Part shown: positions 58,095 to 64,000 of the stretch, one piece after another
How the letters are laid out: each line of letters opens with the position of its first letter
How positions within the stretch are numbered: the first letter of the stretch is position 1
Source of the DNA: Nocardioides marmoriginsengisoli
GTDB lineage: Bacteria; Actinomycetota; Actinomycetes; Propionibacteriales; Nocardioidaceae
NCBI RefSeq assembly: GCF_003725695.1
Contig: NZ_RJSE01000007.1
Location: 1,584,758-1,648,757, forward strand
DNA: 64,000 nucleotides
Reading direction: 5' to 3'
Translations under genes and position numbers: made by a program
The notes under the pieces: generated by a model
Databases searched by the model: none
Told to the model about the DNA's origin: nothing
The model's input: only the letters and a program-made list of their open reading frames with translations

Positions 58095-59015
58095 ATGAGC
58101 CCCCGTCACGTCGCCCTCGCCACCCTGGTCGCCGTGATCTGGGGGTTCAACTTCGTCGTGATCGAGTGGGGGATGGGGGACATCCCGCCGCTGCTCTTCG
58201 TGGCGCTGAGGTTCGCCGCGGTCGTCGTACCGGCGGCGTTCTTCGTGCCCCGCCCCGAGGCCGGCTGGCGGACGGTCGCGCTGGTCGGGATCTTCATGTC
58301 GCTGGGCCAGTTCGGCTTCCTGTACACCTCGATGGACCTCGGGATGCCGCCCGGCCTGGCGGCCCTGGTGCTCCAGGCGCAGGTCCTGTTCACGGTGCTG
58401 ATCGCCGCGCTCTGGCTGCGGGAGCCGCCGACCCGGCAGCAGCTGGCCGGCGTGCTCGTCGGTGCCGCCGGCCTGGCGGTCGTCGGGATCGGCCGGGGTG
58501 GGCACGTCCCGCTGGTCGCCCTGCTGCTCTGCCTGGCCGGTGCGTTGTCCTGGGGCATCGGGAACGTGGTCTCGCGTCGAGCCGGCGTGAAGTCCGGTCT
58601 GTCGATGGCGGTCTGGTCGTCGCTGGTGGTCCCGGTGCCGCTGGTCCTGCTCAGCCTGGTCGTCGACGGACCGGCGCAGGTCGGGGACGCGCTCACCCAG
58701 CTGGACGGGCGTGCGGCGCTCTCCACGCTCTACACCGCCGGGCTGGCGTCGCTGGTCGGGTACTCGATCTTCAACGGGCTGCTCGCCCGCTACCCGGCCT
58801 CCTCGGTGGTGCCGTTCGTGCTGATCGCGCCACCGGTGGCAATGCTCAGCGCCTGGATCCTCCTCGACGAGGCGCCCAACGCGGCCGAGGCGGTCGGCGG
58901 TCTGGTGGTCCTCGCCGGCGTCCTGGTCGCCCTCCGCCGTACCGGTGAACGACCCACGCTGCCCGTTTCGGACCGGTCTGAACCGCGGTCTCCACAGGTT
59001 TCCTCCACCGTCTGA
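58095..59015 (+). CDS. EamA/DMT family transporter
   Basis: A 306-residue transporter with ten predicted helices in two EamA repeats (VALATLVAVIWGFNFVVIEWGMGDIPPLLFVALRF opens the first; ALLLCLAGALSWGIGNVVSRR opens the second). It probably exports an amino acid or other small metabolite. ATG 58095 is used because helix one begins just after it; an upstream ATG at 58035 would add an uncharged, cysteine-containing leader overlapping the LysR site. Divergent from a LysR regulator. Confidence 0.87.
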   Translation: MSPRHVALATLVAVIWGFNFVVIEWGMGDIPPLLFVALRFAAVVVPAAFFVPRPEAGWRTVALVGIFMSLGQFGFLYTSMDLGMPPGLAALVLQAQVLFTVLIAALWLREPPTRQQLAGVLVGAAGLAVVGIGRGGHVPLVALLLCLAGALSWGIGNVVSRRAGVKSGLSMAVWSSLVVPVPLVLLSLVVDGPAQVGDALTQLDGRAALSTLYTAGLASLVGYSIFNGLLARYPASSVVPFVLIAPPVAMLSAWILLDEAPNAAEAVGGLVVLAGVLVALRRTGERPTLPVSDRSEPRSPQVSSTV

Positions 59016-59042
59016 CGGCGCGACCCCAACTGCACCAATTCG

Positions 59043-59060
59043 ATTCGCCTCCCGTTCACC
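59043..59060 (+). promoter_or_regulatory. PHO box before the pst operon
   Basis: ATTCGCC (59043-59049) and GTTCACC (59054-59060) are direct repeats with an 11-base period, matching the GTTCACC units bound by PhoP in actinobacteria. They lie about 110 bases before pstC. Only two units are clear. Confidence 0.6.
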
Positions 59061-59168
59061 TGGGGGGAGCCTTCTGGTCTCCGCCGGTAGCCACTGTGCG
59101 TCGTGGAAGCGGGCCCCACCCGCCTCTACGGGACTCGGCCCGTCGCTACGAACGATTCAGAGGCATGT

Positions 59169-60191
59169 GTGTCGACCGCAGTCGAGGTCCCTCCGGGCAC
59201 GGCGCCCCCGGCGCGTCCCCGAAGGTCGCTGACCTCGCGGCCCACCGGCGCCGACATCGTCTTCCACCGGGTCACCTCGACCAGCGCGATCATCGTGCTC
59301 GGGATCATGCTGCTGGTCGGCAGCTTCCTGGCGCTGCGTGCCGCCGACGCGCTCAGCGTCGCCAAGCTCGACTTCCTGACCGAGACCAAGTGGGAGCCGG
59401 ACGCCCACCACTTCGGGATCGCCGGCGTCCTCACCGGGACGGTCCTGATCGGCCTGGTCGCCATCCTCTTCGCGGTACCGCTGGCGACCGCGACCGCGCT
59501 GTACATCAGTGAGTACGCGCCGGCACGGCTGCAGCGCACCTTCATCACCCTGATCGACCTGATGGCCGCGGTCCCCAGCGTCGTCTACGGCCTCTGGGGC
59601 TTCTTCTTCCTGCAGAACCAGGTGGTCCCGCTGGCCCAGTGGATCTCGGAGCGCTTCGGGTGGCTGCCGTTCCTCGGCATCGACACCGAGGGGTACGTGA
59701 AGGGCAGCGCGACCTCCCAGAACACCGTCTTCACCTCCTCCACGTTCATCGCCGGGATCGTGGTCGCGTTCATGGTCACCCCGATCATGTGCGCCCTGAT
59801 GCGCGAGGCCTTCTCGCAGGCGCCGATCGGTGAGCGCGAGGGCGCCTACGCGCTCGGCAGCACCAAGTGGGGCATGATCCGCACCGTCGTGCTGCCGTTC
59901 GGCAAGGGCGGCATCATCGGCGGCTCGATGCTCGGCCTGGGCCGCGCCCTCGGCGAGACGATCGCGGTCTACATGGTGCTCTCGGTGGTGCCGGCGTTCC
60001 AGCCGAACATCTTCCAGAACGGCGGCAGCTCGGTCTCGTCGCTGATCGCGCTGCGGTACGGCGAGGCCCAGGAGTTCTCGCTCTCCGCGCTCTTCGCCGC
60101 CGGGCTGGCGCTCTTCCTGATGACGATGGCGATCAACTTCACCGCCTCCACGATCGTGGCCCGCAGCCGATCGGGGGCGGAGAGCGGATGA
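59169..60191 (+). CDS. pstC: Phosphate ABC transporter permease PstC
   Basis: A 340-residue permease with six main membrane helices after a 40-residue cytoplasmic start. The binding-protein-dependent transport motif is visible in REGAYALGSTKWGMIRTVVLPFGKGGIIGGSMLGLGRALGET. The start is GTG at 59169 with AGAGG upstream. Its stop overlaps the PstA start (ATGA). It forms the phosphate channel with PstA. No pstB is in the window; it would be expected after the end. Confidence 0.92.
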   Translation: MSTAVEVPPGTAPPARPRRSLTSRPTGADIVFHRVTSTSAIIVLGIMLLVGSFLALRAADALSVAKLDFLTETKWEPDAHHFGIAGVLTGTVLIGLVAILFAVPLATATALYISEYAPARLQRTFITLIDLMAAVPSVVYGLWGFFFLQNQVVPLAQWISERFGWLPFLGIDTEGYVKGSATSQNTVFTSSTFIAGIVVAFMVTPIMCALMREAFSQAPIGEREGAYALGSTKWGMIRTVVLPFGKGGIIGGSMLGLGRALGETIAVYMVLSVVPAFQPNIFQNGGSSVSSLIALRYGEAQEFSLSALFAAGLALFLMTMAINFTASTIVARSRSGAESG

Positions 60192-62995
60192 GCGTCGACA
60201 CCACCTCGAGGCCGGCGACGTTCCTGCCGACCAGGACCGAGCGCCAGGACGGGACCCACGCCGTCCCGCGATCGATCGGCACGATCAAGCGAGACGACGT
60301 CCTCGCCCTCGTCGGCGCCCTCGGAGCGGCCGCGGCGACCACGGCCGCCCTGGTGTCGCTGATGCCGATCACCGGTCCGATCGCCTGCGCCGTCATCGGC
60401 TACGCCCTGTTCCTCGGCTACTACGCGGCGCTGGTCGCGCTCGAGGAGAGCGCCCAGGTGGTCCGCGCCCGGCTCGCCTCGGCGGTGATCCACACGCTCA
60501 GCCTGATCCTGCTCACCGTGCTGATCCTGGTCGTCGGCTACACCCTGGTCCGCGGCGGCGAGGCGATGGTGCACTGGAATTTCTACACCCAGGACATGGA
60601 GGTCACCCGGCCGACCGACCCGTTGACGGTCGGCGGCATCAAGCACGCGATCGTCGGCACCCTGGAGCAGATCACCATCGCGCTGATCATCACGGTGCCG
60701 CTCGGTGTCCTCTGCGCGGTCTACCTCAACGAGTTCCCAGGCCGGTTCGCCCGGGTCGCGCGCACCGTCGTCGAGGCGATGACGGCGCTGCCCAGCGTCA
60801 TCGCCGGCCTGTTCATCTACGCGGTCTGGATCGTCGCCCTCGGCCACGAGAAGAGCGGCTACGCGGCGGCCTTCGCGATCAGCGTGATGATGCTGCCGAT
60901 CATCATCCGTGCTGCCGACGTGGTGCTCCGGCTGGTGCCCGGCCACCTCAAGGAGGCGTCGTACGCGCTCGGCACCAGCCACTGGCGCACGGTCTGGCAC
61001 GTGGTCCTGCCGACCTCCCGCTCCGGCCTCACCACGGCCGTCATCCTCGGCGCCGCTCGCGGCATCGGCGAGACCTCTCCGGTGCTGCTCACGGCCGGCT
61101 TCAACAACGCACTGAACGCGAACCCAGCGAAGGGCCCCCAAGTGTCACTCCCGCTCCAGGCATTCTCCGCCGTCCGCTCTCCCCAGGAGGCGATGGTCAC
61201 CCGTGGCTTCGGAACCGCGGCCTTCCTGCTGATCCTGGTGCTGGTGATGTTCGTGATCGCCCGGATCATCGGCGGTCGCGGGCCCGGGCAGCTCAACGCG
61301 CGGCAGCGCCGCAAGATCGCCCGCGACTCGCAGCGCGACCAGCAGCGGTTCGCCCAAAGGTCGGCCCAGAGGTCGGCAGGGCGTGCGGTGATCCGTGCCG
61401 GTGCCGTCCTCGCCGCGCTGGGCCTGCTGGCCGGCGTGACGTTGCGCCCGAGCCAGCCGGCCTCGGCGGCGGACAACTCCTACGTCCCGATCTCAGGGTC
61501 CGGGTCGAGCTGGTCGGCGAACGCGATCAAGGACTGGCAGGCCAACGTCGTCAAGTACGGCATGAAGGTCAACTACAACGGCGACGCCGGTTCCTCGGTC
61601 GGACGCAACGAGTTCAAGAACGCCACCGTGGACTTCGGCGTCTCCGAGATCCCCTACGGCCTGACCGACGGCGGGGTCACCGACCAGCCGCCGACCTTCA
61701 AGTACGCCTACATGCCGATCGTGGCCGGCGGCACCGCGTTCATGTACAACCTGAAGATCGGTGGCAAGAAGGTCACCAACCTGCGGCTCTCCGGCACCAA
61801 CATCGCCCGGATCTTCACCGGCAAGGCGACGATGTGGAACGACGCCGCCATCAAGAAGGACAACCCCGGCCTGGCGATGCCGGCCCGGCGGATCGTCCCG
61901 GTGGTCCGCTCGGACGGTTCCGGTACGACGGCCCAGCTGACCACCTGGCTCTCCAAGCGCTACCAGTCGCTCTGGGACCCGTACTGCAAGTCGGCCGGGC
62001 GGTCGACGCCGTGCGGCATCACCTCGTCGTACCCGGTGAAGTCGGGCAGCGGCTTCACCGCCCAGTCCGGGTCGCTCGGTGTCTCCGGCTACGTCGCCCA
62101 GAAGCAGAACGAGGGCACCATCACGTACGTCGAGTACTCCTACGCGCGGAACACCGGCTTCCCGGTGGCCAAGCTGCTGAACAAGAAGGGGTACTACGTC
62201 GAGCCGACCGCGGGCAACGTCGCCGTCGGGCTGCTGAAGGCGCAGATCAACAACAACGCCGGATCGGTGAACTACCTGACCCAGATCCTGGACGGCGTCT
62301 ACGACAACCCGGACGCGCGCGCGTACCCGCTGTCGAGCTACTCGTACATGATCGTGCCGCTCGAGGTCCGCGGCGCGTTCAGCACCGCCAAGGGCAAGAC
62401 CCTGGCCGCGTTCGCGAACTACTTCCTCTGCGACGGCCAGCAGCAGGCCGACTCGCTCGGCTACTCGCCGCTGCCGCGGAACCTGGTCCAGGCCGGCCTC
62501 AACCAGGTCAAGCGGATCCCGGGCTCCTCCGGGACGGTCGACATCTCCAAGTGCCGCAACCCCACGTTCTCCTCGTCCAGCCCGAACCTGCTCGCCACGA
62601 CGGCCAAGTTCCCGCCCGCGTGCGACAAGGCCGGCACGACCCAGTGCACGACCGGCACCGGGGGCGCCCAGGCGCCGACCGGGACCAGCTCGGGAGGCGG
62701 CACCACGACCGGCAACGGCACCGGCGGGACCGGGAGCCCCGGGACCGGCACCCCGGGGACCGAGGTGCCGGGAGCCGGGAGCACACCGGGCACGATCGAT
62801 CCGGACACCGGCCAGCCGATCGCCGACGGCGGGGAGACCAGCTCCCAGCCGGTCTCCGGAACCGCGCAGACCCTGGGCGCCGACTACTCGACCGGGACCC
62901 AGACCGCGCTGATGGTGATCGCCGGTCTCGCCCTGCTGCTGGTCGTGATGCTGCCGCCGCTGGTGGCCCAGCTGGCCCGGAGGAGGACCCCGTGA
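60188..62995 (+). CDS. PstA permease fused to PstS phosphate-binding protein
   Basis: One 935-residue frame. Residues 1-~395 are PstA (about eight helices; motif KEASYALGTSHWRTVWHVVLPTSRSGL...GAARGIGETSP). Residues 401-428 resemble a PstS signal peptide (VIRAGAVLAALGLLAG ending ASA-AD). Residues ~430-800 are PstS (ISGSGSSWSANAI, VRSDGSGTTAQLTTWL). A Gly/Thr/Pro linker (~815-890) and a final helix (907-928) followed by RRR complete it. An even helix count keeps the PstA end inside, so the extra helix puts PstS outside. No stop separates the parts; an internal GTG at 61388 could also start PstS alone. Confidence 0.85.
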   Translation: MSVDTTSRPATFLPTRTERQDGTHAVPRSIGTIKRDDVLALVGALGAAAATTAALVSLMPITGPIACAVIGYALFLGYYAALVALEESAQVVRARLASAVIHTLSLILLTVLILVVGYTLVRGGEAMVHWNFYTQDMEVTRPTDPLTVGGIKHAIVGTLEQITIALIITVPLGVLCAVYLNEFPGRFARVARTVVEAMTALPSVIAGLFIYAVWIVALGHEKSGYAAAFAISVMMLPIIIRAADVVLRLVPGHLKEASYALGTSHWRTVWHVVLPTSRSGLTTAVILGAARGIGETSPVLLTAGFNNALNANPAKGPQVSLPLQAFSAVRSPQEAMVTRGFGTAAFLLILVLVMFVIARIIGGRGPGQLNARQRRKIARDSQRDQQRFAQRSAQRSAGRAVIRAGAVLAALGLLAGVTLRPSQPASAADNSYVPISGSGSSWSANAIKDWQANVVKYGMKVNYNGDAGSSVGRNEFKNATVDFGVSEIPYGLTDGGVTDQPPTFKYAYMPIVAGGTAFMYNLKIGGKKVTNLRLSGTNIARIFTGKATMWNDAAIKKDNPGLAMPARRIVPVVRSDGSGTTAQLTTWLSKRYQSLWDPYCKSAGRSTPCGITSSYPVKSGSGFTAQSGSLGVSGYVAQKQNEGTITYVEYSYARNTGFPVAKLLNKKGYYVEPTAGNVAVGLLKAQINNNAGSVNYLTQILDGVYDNPDARAYPLSSYSYMIVPLEVRGAFSTAKGKTLAAFANYFLCDGQQQADSLGYSPLPRNLVQAGLNQVKRIPGSSGTVDISKCRNPTFSSSSPNLLATTAKFPPACDKAGTTQCTTGTGGAQAPTGTSSGGGTTTGNGTGGTGSPGTGTPGTEVPGAGSTPGTIDPDTGQPIADGGETSSQPVSGTAQTLGADYSTGTQTALMVIAGLALLLVVMLPPLVAQLARRRTP

Positions 62996-64000
62996 TCGCG
63001 CGTCGTGCCCTGGCCGCCGGTGTCGCGCTCGGCGCGGTGCTGGTCTCGCTGATCGCGCTCGGGACCCCGACCGGAGCGGTCGCGGCTGAGGACGACGGCT
63101 CGCTGACGGTGACCGGGGCGGGCCGGTTCGAAGACCTCAAGGTGACGATCAGCCAGCACACCCACCTGCGCAACCAGGTGATCCGGGTCTCCTGGACCGG
63201 CGGCGAGCAGAGCACCACCAGCGGCCGCAACTTCTTCAACAACTACCTGCAGATCATGCAGTGCTGGGGAGACGAGAGCGGCCCGAAGCGGGAGAAGTGC
63301 CAGTACGGCGGCATCTTCGACGACCCGCGCGGCGGTGCGTCGACCTCGACCCGGGAGATCCTCAACGACGGTCAGCACGACGACCCGGACGAGACCTACA
63401 CGGCACCGTTCCCGAAGACCGCCCTGGTGCCGTTCGAGTCGGTGACCGGCAAGGTCGTCACCACGAGGCGCAACGAGTTCTTCGACACCCAGTCGACCAA
63501 CGAGATCGACTACGGCCGGACCTCCAACGACGGCACCGGCGAGGAGTTCTTCGAGGTGCAGACCGGTCGCGAGGCGGCCGGGCTCGGCTGCGGCGTGGTC
63601 AAGGACGACGGCGACCCCCGGGACTGCTGGCTGGTGGTGGTGCCGCGCGACACGAAGGAGGTCACCGGCGCGGACGTCTCCGAGACGCCGTCGAACCGGC
63701 TGGAGACCTCGCCGCTGGCCGCGTCCAACTTCGCCCACGCGATCAGCTTCCGGCTGAAGTTCGACCCGGTCGGCACCACCTGCTCGATCGACTCGGCGGA
63801 GCGCCGGGTGCTCGGCAACGAGTCGGCAGCCGAGGCGGTCGGCCAGTGGCAGCCCGAGCTGTGCGACGCCACCGGGGCCAACTTCGGCTACTCGCAGATC
63901 GCCGACCAGAGCGCCCGTGCCCAGGCGCTGACCGAGACCCCCTGGCTGTCGCTGGTCAACCGGCCGCTGGACGCCGATCTGAACAGCGACGGCCGGTTGC
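62992..64000 (+). CDS. Secreted protein downstream of pst genes, partial at window end
   Basis: An open frame of 336 codons running off the window. It starts with GTG overlapping the fusion's stop (GTGA). Residues 1-~31 are a signal peptide (MIARRALAAGVALGAVLVSL, ending GAVA-AEDD). The mature part contains several paired cysteines (QCWGDES, REKCQYGG, GLGCGVVKDDGDPRDCW, TTCSID) and many charged loops. I do not recognise a family. Its place suggests a second surface component of phosphate uptake, perhaps a large binding protein. Confidence 0.75.
   Translation, partial: MIARRALAAGVALGAVLVSLIALGTPTGAVAAEDDGSLTVTGAGRFEDLKVTISQHTHLRNQVIRVSWTGGEQSTTSGRNFFNNYLQIMQCWGDESGPKREKCQYGGIFDDPRGGASTSTREILNDGQHDDPDETYTAPFPKTALVPFESVTGKVVTTRRNEFFDTQSTNEIDYGRTSNDGTGEEFFEVQTGREAAGLGCGVVKDDGDPRDCWLVVVPRDTKEVTGADVSETPSNRLETSPLAASNFAHAISFRLKFDPVGTTCSIDSAERRVLGNESAAEAVGQWQPELCDATGANFGYSQIADQSARAQALTETPWLSLVNRPLDADLNSDGRL

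Noticed and set aside
61388-62995. Separate pstS gene from the internal GTG
   Set aside because: There is no stop codon ending PstA before it, so PstA translation must continue into PstS; an extra internal start is possible but does not make two separate genes.
1-64000. CRISPR array, tRNA or rRNA genes, insertion sequences, prophage or attachment sites
   Set aside because: No spaced direct-repeat array, cloverleaf-like gap, transposase, integrase or phage structural gene was seen; intergenic gaps are all under 200 bases.

Overview
The window is one 64 kb piece of chromosome from a high-GC Gram-positive actinobacterium. Codon third positions are almost all G or C. Many GTG starts, a TTG start, frequent ATGA/GTGA gene overlaps and many leaderless-looking starts fit this. 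Gene content (crotonyl-CoA carboxylase/reductase, isobutyryl-CoA mutase, MeaB, CGNR and WYL regulators, an NnaR-like nitrate regulator, an MpaB-family protein) suggests Nocardioides or a near relative; that placement is an inference. I saw no rRNA or tRNA genes, CRISPR array, transposase or prophage genes. Coding density is very high and no gene-free stretch exceeds 200 bases.

Layout. 1-3.1 kb: TetR regulator with a divergent NAD-binding epimerase-like gene and clear operators, then a membrane class III nucleotide cyclase. 3.1-7.3 kb: amine/amino-acid catabolism (class III aminotransferase divergent from an aldehyde dehydrogenase and a saccharopine dehydrogenase-like gene). 7.3-10.4 kb: a large secreted protein of repeated beta-sandwich domains. 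10.5-15.3 kb: a lasso-peptide-like RiPP locus: a 39-residue precursor, B2 leader peptidase, HPr-kinase-like enzyme and PqqD/B1 protein on the minus strand, with a nucleotidyltransferase and ABC exporter on the plus strand. No lasso cyclase is present. 15.4-20 kb: glucan phosphorylase, MpaB-family protein, 3-hydroxyacyl-CoA dehydrogenase. 20.1-31 kb: DinB-like protein, WYL regulator, NarL-type two-component pair, membrane protein, GH114-like secreted protein, hydrolase, CGNR regulator, EamA exporter, coiled-coil protein, crotonyl-CoA carboxylase/reductase (ccrA) and, just beyond it, an epimerase.

31.9-36.4 kb holds a compact operon of acyl carrier protein, FkbH-like enzyme, MBOAT acyltransferase, SGNH/DltD-like membrane protein and a 50-residue membrane microprotein ending in an F-x-Y-x-x-Y motif. 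The set mirrors the Dlt system (carrier, loader, MBOAT, DltD, DltX), with FkbH in place of the adenylating loader DltA. It may move a glyceryl or related acyl group onto a surface polymer. A VOC protein and a methyltransferase sit next to it.

38-44.5 kb: thiolase, MeaB, SDR, VOC protein, a small membrane protein, a PH-domain protein, a MarR regulator and isobutyryl-CoA mutase large subunit. With ccrA and the epimerase this makes a short-chain acyl-CoA (C4) island. 44.5-47.6 kb: a MASE1 histidine kinase and a thioredoxin-fold TPR protein. 47.8-57.1 kb: a complete assimilatory nitrate/nitrite operon (transporter, nitrate reductase, its FAD/BFD partner, NirB, NirD, NnaR-like regulator). 57.1-59 kb: LysR regulator and a divergent EamA transporter. 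59.2 kb to the end: phosphate uptake genes with PstA and PstS fused into one 935-residue frame, followed by a secreted protein that runs off the window.
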